NCBI RefSeq assembly: GCF_050589705.1
Contig: NZ_JBNGOT010000002.1
Span: 124,001 to 188,000 of the forward strand
Direction of reading: 5' to 3'
Source: Sunxiuqinia rutila
GTDB lineage: Bacteria > Bacteroidota > Bacteroidia > Bacteroidales > Prolixibacteraceae
DNA: 64,000 bases
Made by a program: the position numbers and the translations under genes. Below the pieces are notes generated by a model. That model had not been told where the DNA came from, did no database searches, and saw nothing but the letters and a program-made list of their open reading frames with translations. Shown in pieces: positions 9,308 through 17,893 of this stretch (its first letter is position 1; the number at the start of each line of letters is the position of its first letter).

Positions 9308-9407
9308 TGTATATGGGGAATAAAAGGTTAGCGTTCCCAATTACAGGGCTTTTGGTCAATTCAGAAACCCTGTGATTGAAAACTCAGCAATAAGTGATTT
9401 TGTTTAG

Positions 9408-11249
9408 TTAATCCAATATTTTCTTTAATAAATCTTTACGGTTCAACTTAATCAATTCTTGCCGTATTTGCTGTTTGTACTCCTTTTTGTACCAAAAGAA
9501 AAATTTGCGTTGCGATAGTTTTTCCTTCTTGGACTTGGGCGTAAAAACCTTTTCCATGGTATATGGATGGTAGCCCGTGTAATAAATGACGGTCGCCAAG
9601 GTCATTGGTGTAGGTGTAAAGTCCTGCACTTGCTCTAGTTTAAAATCGAGTTGCTTGGTTTCTGCAGCCAGGTTGGCCATGTCGGAGTTGTGGCAACCCG
9701 GGTGGCTCGAAATAAAATAGGGGATCAATTGCTGATTCAGGCCTTCCTGTTTATTTATTTCGTTAAAGGTCTTATTCAGTTTGTAAAACAGCTTAAATGA
9801 AGGCTTACGCATGATTTTTAGCACGTCGTCGGAAGTATGTTCCGGAGCCACTTTCAATCGCCCTGAAACGTGGTGCTTTACAACTTCGCGCAAGTAAGTC
9901 ATGTTTGTTTTATTGACCTGCTTGTCTTTGGTTTCGTGCAGAATCATGTCGTAACGAATGCCGCTGCCCACAAAGGCTTTCTTGATTTTAGGGTGCTGAC
10001 GAACTTTGCGGTACAGGTCGAGCATGGGTTTGTGATTAATGTCCAGATTCTTGCATATGTCGGGGAAGATGCACGAGGGACGCTTGCACTTGCGGCAAAT
10101 TTCTTCATGAATCCCTTTCATTTTGTACATGTTGGCTGACGGGCCACCCAAGTCGGAAATATATCCTTTAAAGTCGGGCATCTGGGTAACCTGGTCCAGC
10201 TCCTTCAGAATGCTCCTTTCGGAACGGCTGGCGATGAATTTTCCTTGGTGTGCGGAAATGGTACAAAAAGTACAACCTCCAAAACAGCCACGGTGTATGT
10301 TGATGGAATGGCGAATCATTTCGTAAGCCGGAATGGTGCCCTTGTTTTTGTATTTGGGGTGCGGCAAGCGGGTGTACGGCAAATCGTAATACCGGTCAAT
10401 TTCCTTTTCAACCAAGGGGGGCCAGGGCGGATTGACAACCACCTGTTGATTGCCGATGTGCTGCGTGATTTTGTTCGCTTCCGTTTTATTCGACTCTTCT
10501 TCGATATGCATAAAGTTTTTGGCAAACTTCTTTTTATCGCTTAAGCATTCCTCGTGCGAATACAAATCAATGTTATTCCATTTCTTGTTGGTTGCGTATG
10601 GCGCATCTTTTTCAATCAAAAAGGCCGTTTGGGGCAGATTGGTAATGGTGCGCGCGTCAACGCCCCGTTGAATCAGACGCGTAAAGTCAATGATTGATTT
10701 TTCGCCCATGCCATAGAACAGCAAATCTGCTTTTGCCTCTTTCAAAATAGAGGGCTTCAGCTTATTTTGCCAATAATCGTAATGGGTAACCCGGCGCAGC
10801 GATGCTTCAATTCCACCCAGCATGATTGGGGTGTCGGGGTACAATTCTTTCAGAATATTGCAGTAAACTGTTGCTGCATAATCCGGACGTTTGTCGTGCT
10901 GACCGCCGGGCGTATAGGCGTCTTTTGAGCGCTTGCGTTTGTTGGCGGTATAGTGGTTTACCATGGAGTCCATGTTTCCTGAAGTAACTGCAAAATAAAG
11001 TCGGGGAGCTCCCAATTTTTTGAAGTCACGCAAATCATCCTGCCAGTTGGGTTGCGGAACAATGGCCACGCGCAGGCCTTCGGCTTCCAAAACCCGTCCA
11101 ATTACGGCAGCTCCAAACGAAGGGTGGTCAACGTATGCGTCGCCTGTAAATAAAATCACATCGACCTCGTCCCAGCCGCGTTCTTCAATTTCCTTTTTGG
11201 TTGTAGGCAACCAATCGGTTGTCTGATATTTATCGTATAACTGATTCAC
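9408..11249 (-). CDS. YgiQ family radical SAM protein
   Basis: 613 residues, typical for the YgiQ family (UPF0313), a radical SAM group of unknown substrate. Cluster cysteines are Cys322, Cys326 and Cys329 (HRGCFGGCTFCTISAHQGKF). N-terminal domain signature: DVILFTGDAYVDHPSFG and a cobalamin-binding-like region to about residue 150, with IMLGGIEASLRR. The C-terminal part has RYDMILHE, KVAPEHTSDDVL and PYFISSHPGCHNSDM. Starts with ATG at 11249, in agreement with the family N-terminus. Second of three radical SAM enzymes in this window; nothing in the neighbourhood indicates its substrate. Confidence 0.93.
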   Translation of the reverse strand: MNQLYDKYQTTDWLPTTKKEIEERGWDEVDVILFTGDAYVDHPSFGAAVIGRVLEAEGLRVAIVPQPNWQDDLRDFKKLGAPRLYFAVTSGNMDSMVNHYTANKRKRSKDAYTPGGQHDKRPDYAATVYCNILKELYPDTPIMLGGIEASLRRVTHYDYWQNKLKPSILKEAKADLLFYGMGEKSIIDFTRLIQRGVDARTITNLPQTAFLIEKDAPYATNKKWNNIDLYSHEECLSDKKKFAKNFMHIEEESNKTEANKITQHIGNQQVVVNPPWPPLVEKEIDRYYDLPYTRLPHPKYKNKGTIPAYEMIRHSINIHRGCFGGCTFCTISAHQGKFIASRSERSILKELDQVTQMPDFKGYISDLGGPSANMYKMKGIHEEICRKCKRPSCIFPDICKNLDINHKPMLDLYRKVRQHPKIKKAFVGSGIRYDMILHETKDKQVNKTNMTYLREVVKHHVSGRLKVAPEHTSDDVLKIMRKPSFKLFYKLNKTFNEINKQEGLNQQLIPYFISSHPGCHNSDMANLAAETKQLDFKLEQVQDFTPTPMTLATVIYYTGYHPYTMEKVFTPKSKKEKLSQRKFFFWYKKEYKQQIRQELIKLNRKDLLKKILD

Positions 11250-11414
11250 GTATTATCCTTTCTTAATATTCAATGTGCAAAGTTAACCTGCTTTTATTGA
11301 TTTAAAAGACTTTGTCCTCTTTTTTTAGAGGCGGATATGTTTAAGAACCCATCCGCTTTTGCAAAAGTAAGCCGTATCCTTCTTAAATTTAATGCGTGCT
11401 TAATCTGGTTAACT

Positions 11415-13205
11415 ATGGAAATCGTAAAACCCAAAGACATTCTTAAAGCAAGTCCGTACCTGGCTTACCTTGGAGGAGAAAACCTCGCTAAATTTATCAT
11501 GTATGTGTTACGGTTCAACAAGCTTAACCGCATTTATGGTCAAATTGCCGATAAGCAGGGGATAGCGTTTATCGATGAATTGATTAAAATCCTGGAAATT
11601 AAATATGAATTTGATGAGTCAGAGTTGCGTAAGATTCCTAAAACCGGGCCGTTTATAGTGGTTGCCAACCATCCGTTTGGTGGGCTTGACGGTATTTTGC
11701 TGATAAAAATACTTAGCCTGGTTCGGCCGGACATTAAAGTGATGGCTGATTTTTTGCTGAAAAAAGTTGAGCCCATCAGCGAATTTTTCCTGCCGGTTAA
11801 TCCATTTGACGCACGAAAGAGCGAACAATCAGATGTTGGAGGAATTAAAAATGCCCTTCAGCACCTGAAAGCTAGTGGAGGCTTATGTATTTTTCCTGCT
11901 GGAGAGGTTTCGGGTTACCAGGCGAACAACAAGATTACTGACCGCCAGTGGCAATATGTCTCTCTTCGGTTTATAAAACACGCCCAGGTGCCTGTTGTTC
12001 CTGTTTATTTTGGAGGGCACAACAGCCGGTTGTTTCATCTGATTGGGCGGATTAATCCGAACCTGCAGCAAGTAAAACTTCCTTCGGAATTGCTGAACAA
12101 AAGACGCCGGCCAGTTAAAGTTCGAATCGGGTCGCCCATATCGGTGAATGAGCAAGCTGGTTTTCCCGAGGTATACCAGTTTGGGCGCTTCCTGCGGGCG
12201 AAGACTTACAGTTTGAAGTCGCAGATTGAAATTCGACGTTTTTTCAATTATTCGTTGAAAAGACAACGGCGCATAGAAGAAATCGTCAAGGCTTCATCAA
12301 CCGAGTTGGTGGTCAGCGAGATTGCCGGATTGAAAAGCGAACGTTTGTTGTTTCAGGTTAAGAATTTCCAGGTGTTCTGTGCGCCATCCAGCGAAATACC
12401 AACCGTGCTTTATGAAATTGGCCGCTTGCGCGAAATTACCTTTCGCGAAGTGGGAGAGGGCACCAACCGGGGCATTGATCTGGACGAGTTTGATTTGTAT
12501 TACCATCAACTTTTTATTTGGGACGATGAGGCGGAGAAACTGGTTGGAGCCTACCGAATAGGTAAAGGAGCCGATATTTTGCATGAGTTTGGTGTGCGCG
12601 GGTTTTATATTCAAAGCCTGTTTAAACTGAAGGAGGCCTTTGAGCCGATTCTTCGGGAGTCGCTTGAGCTAGGCCGTTCGTTTGTGGTGAAGGAATACCA
12701 ACGTCAGCCTTTGCCCTTGTTTTTGCTGTGGAAAGGCATTTTGTACTTTCTGCTGAAAAACCCGGAGTACCGTTACCTGATTGGCCCGGTAAGTATTAGT
12801 GCCAACTATTCGAAAAGCTCGAAAGAGCTGATCATTAAATTTATCATGTTGCATCATTTCGATTGGCAAAATGCCCGTTTGGTAACTCCCCGAAAAGCTT
12901 TCAAGTTTAAAAGCCAGGATCCGGATATGAACGTGATTATGGAAAATCTGAATGACATTAATAAGCTCGATCGCTTTATTGGCGATGTTGACCTCCAAAA
13001 TCCGGGACTTCCGGTTTTGTTGAAAAAATACATTCGTTTAAACGCCAAAATCATTGGATTTAATGTTGATCCAAAATTTAACAACTGTTTGGACGGGTTG
13101 ATTTTGCTGGATGTTTACGATGTGCCCAAACACACCATTGAATCACTCTCAAAAGAAACAAACGACGGGGCTATTCTGAATCGCTTTTATAACAGCAGGG
13201 AATGA
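11415..13205 (+). CDS. bifunctional acyltransferase, OlsF-like (PlsC + GNAT domains)
   Basis: Two acyltransferase domains in one 596-residue chain (numbered from the ATG at 11415). The N-terminal half is PlsC-like: NHPFGGLDG at residues 85-93 gives the catalytic His/Asp pair and FPAGE at 160-164 is the second block. The C-terminal half (from about residue 300) is a GNAT/Acetyltransf_5 domain like OlsB/GlsB: REITFREVGEGTNRG, then LVGAYRIG and SLELGRSFV. This architecture matches OlsF, which makes ornithine lipids by N- and O-acylation, and the split GlsB/GlsA pair for glycine lipids. The amino acid used here cannot be read from sequence. The frame opens at 11337, but the upstream part is unlike the family. 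Confidence 0.85.
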   Translation: MEIVKPKDILKASPYLAYLGGENLAKFIMYVLRFNKLNRIYGQIADKQGIAFIDELIKILEIKYEFDESELRKIPKTGPFIVVANHPFGGLDGILLIKILSLVRPDIKVMADFLLKKVEPISEFFLPVNPFDARKSEQSDVGGIKNALQHLKASGGLCIFPAGEVSGYQANNKITDRQWQYVSLRFIKHAQVPVVPVYFGGHNSRLFHLIGRINPNLQQVKLPSELLNKRRRPVKVRIGSPISVNEQAGFPEVYQFGRFLRAKTYSLKSQIEIRRFFNYSLKRQRRIEEIVKASSTELVVSEIAGLKSERLLFQVKNFQVFCAPSSEIPTVLYEIGRLREITFREVGEGTNRGIDLDEFDLYYHQLFIWDDEAEKLVGAYRIGKGADILHEFGVRGFYIQSLFKLKEAFEPILRESLELGRSFVVKEYQRQPLPLFLLWKGILYFLLKNPEYRYLIGPVSISANYSKSSKELIIKFIMLHHFDWQNARLVTPRKAFKFKSQDPDMNVIMENLNDINKLDRFIGDVDLQNPGLPVLLKKYIRLNAKIIGFNVDPKFNNCLDGLILLDVYDVPKHTIESLSKETNDGAILNRFYNSRE

Positions 13206-13395
13206 GCTTAAAACCGGTAAGCGCTTTTTGAGACAAATTTTAATGGTCTTTGGCTCAGTTGGAGGGGATCAGTTTGAAGCAGCCACTGACCAAAATCGGA
13301 TAAATATCAATGTCGTATTTAACTTTCTTTTGAAGTGTTTGTTTACTTTTACTGTCCTGTTAAGTTTTTATCTGTGAAATAAAATGTAGTAACTT

Positions 13396-14103
13396 ATGAG
13401 ATTATTTATTGTATTGTTAATGAGTAGCCTGCTGATGGGCTCTTGCGTTCAGAAAAAGAAAGAATCCGTTCAACCGCTCGACACTAGCTCGCTCATGCAC
13501 CAGGTGGAAGTTAAAGAAGTGATTCAAACCGATAGCTATACTTACTTAAAAGTTTCAGAAAATCGTGAGGACTTTTGGATTGCGGTGAGTCGTCAGGAAG
13601 CAAAAGTGGGCGAAAAATATTATTATGCTTCAGCTTTGGAAATGAAGGATTTTGAGAGCAAAGCCTTGGGGCGGGTGTTTGATTCGATCTTTTTTGTTCA
13701 GAAGCTGAGTAAAGACCCCATTCAGAAGAGTGCTCCGGTGGCTTCCAAAAAAGAACCATTAGGGAAAGCCATCGAATCGTTTGATTCCAATATTGAAGTG
13801 GAGCCTGCTGAAGGTGGAGTGACAATCGGTGAATTGTATGCTTCCAAAGGAAATTACGAAGGAAAACGCGTACGCGTAAAAGGAAAGGTTGTCAAAGTGA
13901 ATAAAAACATCATGTCGCGCAACTGGATTCACATTCAGGATGGAACTAAGCACGGCGAGGATTATGACCTGACCATTACTTCGGACCAGATGGCAGAAGT
14001 TGGGCAGGAGCATACTTTTGAAGGCGTAGTAACCCTTAATAAAGATTTTGGTGCCGGCTATTTTTATGAGCTGATCATGGAAGAAGGCCAGTTGGTCAAC
14101 TAA
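13396..14103 (+). CDS. lipoprotein with C-terminal OB-fold-like domain
   Basis: 235 residues. Lipoprotein signal in residues 1-17 (SSLLMGSC, Cys17). Residues about 35-110 form one beta-rich unit (TYLKVSENREDFWIAVSR, GEKYYYA). Residues about 140-235 form a second (TIGELYASKGNYEGKRVRVKGKVVKV, then NWIHIQDGT and DLTITSD), which resembles the OB-fold/NrfJ-like domain found in many Bacteroidota lipoproteins. I do not recognise a specific function. Stands alone and is followed by a strong terminator at 14139-14193. Confidence 0.8.
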   Translation: MRLFIVLLMSSLLMGSCVQKKKESVQPLDTSSLMHQVEVKEVIQTDSYTYLKVSENREDFWIAVSRQEAKVGEKYYYASALEMKDFESKALGRVFDSIFFVQKLSKDPIQKSAPVASKKEPLGKAIESFDSNIEVEPAEGGVTIGELYASKGNYEGKRVRVKGKVVKVNKNIMSRNWIHIQDGTKHGEDYDLTITSDQMAEVGQEHTFEGVVTLNKDFGAGYFYELIMEEGQLVN

Positions 14104-14138
14104 CAAAGCACCACTTAGTTTTTTAAATTTTTTTGTTT

Positions 14139-14193
14139 AAGGTTTGAAATGGGAGTGAAACATGAAGCTCCGGATTTCAAACCTTAATTTTTT
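14139..14193 (+). terminator. Rho-independent terminator of the OB-fold lipoprotein gene
   Basis: Perfect 12-bp stem, arms 14139-14150 and 14174-14185, with extra GGAG/CTCC pairing inside the loop, followed by AATTTTTT. Confidence 0.85.
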
Positions 14194-14227
14194 CTTTCCT
14201 TTCTTCATTCTGGTTCGCTATTATTTT

Positions 14228-14255
14228 TTTGTCAGCGTGAGAACAATTACTTTCG
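14228..14255 (+). promoter_or_regulatory. probable promoter of the first MATE gene
   Basis: -7 variant TACTTTCG at 14248-14255 and TTTG at 14228-14231, spacer 16 bp (somewhat short). It would leave a leader of about 145 bases containing the structured element at 14272-14364. Confidence 0.45.
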
Positions 14256-14271
14256 CCGCCGTTTTTAGCGA

Positions 14272-14364
14272 CCTTAATTACATGAAACTTCCAACAGGGG
14301 AGCGCTTCTCACCTTGAAGCTTGAAAACTATGCTTAACTCCTGCCTGTCGTGTATGTATTAAGG
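14272..14364 (+). promoter_or_regulatory. structured leader RNA upstream of MATE gene (class unknown)
   Basis: Nested pairings read directly: P1 14272-14283 with 14354-14364 (one bulge), P2 14294-14302 with 14338-14348 (internal loop), P3 14304-14308 with 14316-14320. The closed, nested arrangement just upstream of an efflux gene looks like a cis-regulatory RNA. It does not match any riboswitch consensus I remember (TPP, FMN, SAM, guanidine, preQ1 and others considered). No T-rich terminator follows before the start at 14408, so any control would be translational. Confidence 0.35.
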
Positions 14365-14407
14365 GGCAAGGTCTCGCTCAATCACAACCATTTATTTATT
14401 GTTAGTT

Positions 14408-15766
14408 ATGAAACGAATTTGGCGTTTGTATCGTCCTCACTATGCCGAAACCCGTAGGCTTGCCCTGCCGGTAATTGTGGCGCAAATTGGACAGATTACG
14501 GTTGGTTTGGCCGATAATATGATGATTGGCCGTTTGGGCAAAACAGAACTGGCAGCAGCAGCGTTTGCCAATACCCTGTTTTCGCTTCCCCTGATTTTTG
14601 GGATGGGATTTGCGATGGCCATTACTCCCTTAACCGGGAAGGCTAACGGTTCGAATGATTATGCGGAACTGTTGTCGCTGAAGAAAGCGGCTTTTGCTGC
14701 CAACAGCATTATGGCGGTTTTGCTGGCTATGGCTTGCCTGCTGTTGTATTCGGCGATGCCATTTATGCATCAGCCCGAAAGTATTCTTGACTATTCACGG
14801 CACTACTTTAGTGTTATCGGACTTTCCATTGTGCCTTTGATGCTGTTTTTGAGCGGAAAACAGTTTGCTGATGGTTTGTCGAACACCAAACTGGCCATGA
14901 TGATTACCCTGGGGGCCAATGTTGTGAATATTCTAGGGAACTACATGCTGATTTTTGGGAAATGGGGAGCGCCTGAACTGGGACTTGTTGGTGCAGGTTG
15001 GTCAACCTTGATTGCCCGGGTGTTAATGGCTGTGGGGATGCTCATATTTGTCCGTAAGCTTTATCGCGAGCAACTGCAGTCGGTTGTTGCTAATGTGAAG
15101 TCGGTAACCGCCTCCACGCTTAAGATAATCAAGCTCGGCATTCCTATGGGATTGCATATGTTTTCGGAGTCTTCGGCGTTTATTGTGGCCGGTATTATGA
15201 TGGGCTGGATCAGCGAAACCGGACTGGCTGCACATCAGATTGTGATTAGCCTTTCCACTTTTGGTTTTATGCTTTACCAGGGAATTGGTGTGAGCACAAC
15301 CATTCGTATCAGCCAACTTGCCGGACGTCAGGTACCCTCGCTGCTGAAAAGAGCTTCCAATGCTTCGATTCAGATTGTGTTGGGAATGGTGGTTATTATT
15401 TCCATGTCCTTTGTGAGCTTGAGCAACTGGCTGCCAACTTTGTTTACGACCGATGCGGAAGTGATCCGGCTTGCCTCGCAAATGATTATCGTGTTGGCTA
15501 TCTTTCAGCTTTTTGATGCCATTCAAATCATTTACTCGGGTATTTTACGGGGAATGGCTGATGCCACGATTCCGGGAATTCTTACTTTTATTTGCTATTT
15601 CATCATCACTATTCCGTTTAGTTATTGGGCAGCTTTTCATGGCGGATTCAATGAAATTGGCATTTGGATGGGCTTCCCGGTGGGCTTAAGTATTTGTGCG
15701 TTAATGTTTCACTTCAGGCTTAGTTACCTGCATCGAAAGTTGAATTTAGAGATGCAGGCCTCCTAG
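14408..15766 (+). CDS. MATE family efflux transporter (first of two)
   Basis: Exports drugs or metabolites across the inner membrane in exchange for Na+ or H+. 452 residues with about 12 hydrophobic segments and the family start LALPVIVAQIGQITVGLADNMMIGRLG (shown here as overlapping pieces LALPVIVAQIGQ and GLADNMMIGRLG). ADNMMIG at about residue 37, GAGWSTLIARV near the middle and GISTT-like GIGVSTTIRISQ in the second half are MATE features. I take the ATG at 14408 rather than the frame opening at 14399. Closely related to the second MATE at 31574 in this window. Substrate unknown. Confidence 0.93.
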   Translation: MKRIWRLYRPHYAETRRLALPVIVAQIGQITVGLADNMMIGRLGKTELAAAAFANTLFSLPLIFGMGFAMAITPLTGKANGSNDYAELLSLKKAAFAANSIMAVLLAMACLLLYSAMPFMHQPESILDYSRHYFSVIGLSIVPLMLFLSGKQFADGLSNTKLAMMITLGANVVNILGNYMLIFGKWGAPELGLVGAGWSTLIARVLMAVGMLIFVRKLYREQLQSVVANVKSVTASTLKIIKLGIPMGLHMFSESSAFIVAGIMMGWISETGLAAHQIVISLSTFGFMLYQGIGVSTTIRISQLAGRQVPSLLKRASNASIQIVLGMVVIISMSFVSLSNWLPTLFTTDAEVIRLASQMIIVLAIFQLFDAIQIIYSGILRGMADATIPGILTFICYFIITIPFSYWAAFHGGFNEIGIWMGFPVGLSICALMFHFRLSYLHRKLNLEMQAS

Positions 15767-15904
15767 GCACTTTTGGCGGAAGCGAAGGCTCCAGTACGCT
15801 GTCCTTTTTTCAGCAAAGCTGTTTCAAAAGAAACTGCAGCTTTGGAAGTAAGGGGAACTTTTGCGTAACTTGAAGGGAGTTTCTACCCTCCAAATGATTG
15901 CGTT

Positions 15905-16450
15905 ATGAATTCGTTGAAGTTTTTATTGAGCACAGTGTTTTTAGGAGCTTACTTGCTGACCTTTGGGCAGCCAAGTGGCAATCCGGAAAAAGAAGTTCGC
16001 TTTCGTGATAAGCTTTTTACAGGTGGCAGTGTCGGGCTTTCGCTAGGGAGTTATACCAACATTAACATTAGTCCGATCATTGGTGCCCGCTTAACCGATC
16101 AGTTTTATGCCGGTGCAGGAATTGAATATCAATATACCCGCTACAAGTATCCTGATGGGAATCTCACGGCCAGCCAGTATGGCGGGCGATTGTTTGGGCA
16201 ATACAACATCATTCCCCAATTTTATCTTCATAGTGAGTTTTCGATGATCAACATGGAGTATTATTCCTTTAACCGGGAAGAGCGAAGTTTCATTCCTTTT
16301 TTTTATGTGGGAGGAGGCTACCGGCAGGTGCTTTCTGACCGCTCTTTTATAAGCTTTCAGGTTTTGTTTGATGTAATTCAGGATAAAAATTCGCCCTACA
16401 AATCATGGGAACCCATTTACAGTGTCGGATTTGGCGTGGACATTTGGTAG
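15905..16450 (+). CDS. putative outer-membrane beta-barrel protein
   Basis: 181 residues with a signal peptide in residues 1-22 (cleavage after TFGQ likely). The rest alternates polar and aromatic residues in short strands (GGSVGLSLGSYTNINISPIIG, given in part; FYAGAGIEYQYTRYKY, GGRLFGQYNI, FFYVGGGYRQVL) and ends with FGVDIW, an aromatic C-terminus typical of outer-membrane barrels. Probably an eight-strand barrel. No specific family recognised. It converges on the dead beta-lactamase-fold gene, with a shared terminator between them. Confidence 0.75.
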   Translation: MNSLKFLLSTVFLGAYLLTFGQPSGNPEKEVRFRDKLFTGGSVGLSLGSYTNINISPIIGARLTDQFYAGAGIEYQYTRYKYPDGNLTASQYGGRLFGQYNIIPQFYLHSEFSMINMEYYSFNREERSFIPFFYVGGGYRQVLSDRSFISFQVLFDVIQDKNSPYKSWEPIYSVGFGVDIW

Positions 16451-16473
16451 ATGAGGCTTCAGGCACTGAAAAT

Positions 16474-16516
16474 AAAAAACCGGGTTAATCATGGATTGAC
16501 CCGGTTTCCTTTTTTA
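16474..16516. terminator. bidirectional terminator
   Basis: Stem arms 16478-16486 and 16498-16506, loop of 11 bases, with an A run before and a T-rich tract after. It lies between convergent genes ending at 16450 and 16514 and can serve both. Confidence 0.8.
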
Positions 16517-17683
16517 TTCTTGTTTAGCGTCTTCTTTGGGATCTATAATTTTCAGGAAGTGATTGGCAATTTGCATCACCGGCAAATCTTCAAAATCGCT
16601 TCCCAGGTTGGCACAGAGAGTAACCACCAATTTCTGCTCGGGGTAAACGGCAATGGCCGAAGCTCCCCCGGTAGTGCTGCCAGCCTGACCAATTACTTTG
16701 CGGCCTTCGCGGTCGGTAATAACCAGCCAGCCAAAGCTTGAATTTAACCGTTGTCCGGTGCTTAATTGGTAAGGCTCGTAAAATAACTGGAGTGTTTCTT
16801 CATTGAAAAATCCTGGCTCCAGAAGCTGTTGGGCGGCCAGATTCAGGTCATCAGCTGTTGATAGCATTCCTAAGGCCGGAGCCAGCGGGTTAAGGTTGAT
16901 TTGAGGCGCATTGGTTAACCGGGCAATGTAATCACGGTCGTAAGTATTGCTGCGGTTTTCAATGATTGCCATGGTGTTATCCAATTGGGTGTTGTTCAAT
17001 TGGAGGGTGTCAATAATCGTTTCCTGTATCAAGTCTGCAAACCTTTTTTGACTGATGTCTTCTGCTAAAATTCCAAGCAACGCCAGGCTTAAATTCGATT
17101 GCAGAAAGTAGCTGTCGGGTTGGTAAACCAACGAATCGTTTTCGTGAAGCTTGATGTAGTCTTTCAAGGTTCTGATTTTCTTGTCGAGCTGTTGAGCTTC
17201 GCGGTTTGAGCTTTCCGGGAAACCGGCTACCTGGTTCATCAGCATGCGCAAGGTAAAATCTGCGCGCTTTTTAGGGAAGTCGGGAATGTAGGTATAAAAG
17301 CTGCTGTCAATATGGAGCTGGTTTTCTTCCTGCATTTTGGCAATGAGGTAGGCTGTAAAAAGCTGAGAGCTGTTGCCAATGCGGAATTTGGTATTGCGCT
17401 GTGTCGGAGCTTTCAGTTCTTTGTTGGCATAACCGAGTCCTTCGGACCACACCAACTCGCCATCAACCGAAACCGAAACCGAGCCTCCGGGGGTAAAGCT
17501 GGTCATGAGGTGGGCTCCTAATTCCTTTCGGCTTTCTAAAATTGCTTCCTTGTAATCCCTTTTGTAGATGGGGCCATTCGCTGTTTTTTCCTGTTGGCAG
17601 GAGGTAAAACTTAGAATAACTACAAGAATTGGGATAAATGTTTTAAGCATTGAAGTGGGTGGAGTAAATTTCTTTTCCATCAT
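16514..17683 (-). CDS. beta-lactamase-fold lipoprotein lacking the catalytic residues
   Basis: 389 residues of the class C beta-lactamase/serine hydrolase family by overall pattern (KFRIGNSSQLFTAYLIAKM, LRMLMNQVAGFP, ALLGILAEDIS, FGWLVI, VYPEQKLVVTLCAN). The catalytic S-x-x-K is replaced by N104-S-S-Q107. The Y-x-N motif reads Q195-S-N. The H-x-G motif reads Q333-A-G. So Ser, Lys, Tyr and His all appear replaced while the fold segments remain. Hydrophobic start with Cys29 (SFTSC) suggests a lipoprotein; translation may begin at the internal ATG at 17650. Likely a binding or regulatory protein rather than an enzyme (inference). Confidence 0.8.
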   Translation of the reverse strand: MMEKKFTPPTSMLKTFIPILVVILSFTSCQQEKTANGPIYKRDYKEAILESRKELGAHLMTSFTPGGSVSVSVDGELVWSEGLGYANKELKAPTQRNTKFRIGNSSQLFTAYLIAKMQEENQLHIDSSFYTYIPDFPKKRADFTLRMLMNQVAGFPESSNREAQQLDKKIRTLKDYIKLHENDSLVYQPDSYFLQSNLSLALLGILAEDISQKRFADLIQETIIDTLQLNNTQLDNTMAIIENRSNTYDRDYIARLTNAPQINLNPLAPALGMLSTADDLNLAAQQLLEPGFFNEETLQLFYEPYQLSTGQRLNSSFGWLVITDREGRKVIGQAGSTTGGASAIAVYPEQKLVVTLCANLGSDFEDLPVMQIANHFLKIIDPKEDAKQE

Positions 17684-17850
17684 TCTAAATTTATTAAGTC
17701 TGGTTTGTTGTGAAAATTGTATTGAACAGGGAGGGGGTGAGCCTTCCCTTTGATTTTTGCAGCCCTGAAAATAATAATTTCAATCAAAACAGGTGGTTGG
17801 TCTGATCATTTTTTTAGATAAATGATGAACTTTCATTTTTTCAGAAATAA

Positions 17851-17877
17851 AAAAAGCCCCTTTAACAGGAGCTCTTT
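17851..17877 (-). terminator. terminator of the C1 peptidase gene
   Basis: 10-pair stem, arms 17851-17860 and 17868-17877 with 7-nt loop, followed on the minus strand by a T run. Located 17 bp past the stop at 17894. Confidence 0.8.
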
Positions 17878-17893
17878 TAGAAGTATTGTTTAC

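Noticed and set aside
14272..14364. Known TPP, FMN, SAM, guanidine or preQ1 riboswitch
   Set aside because: None of the remembered core motifs is present in the right order; only partial resemblances such as AGGGGAG exist.
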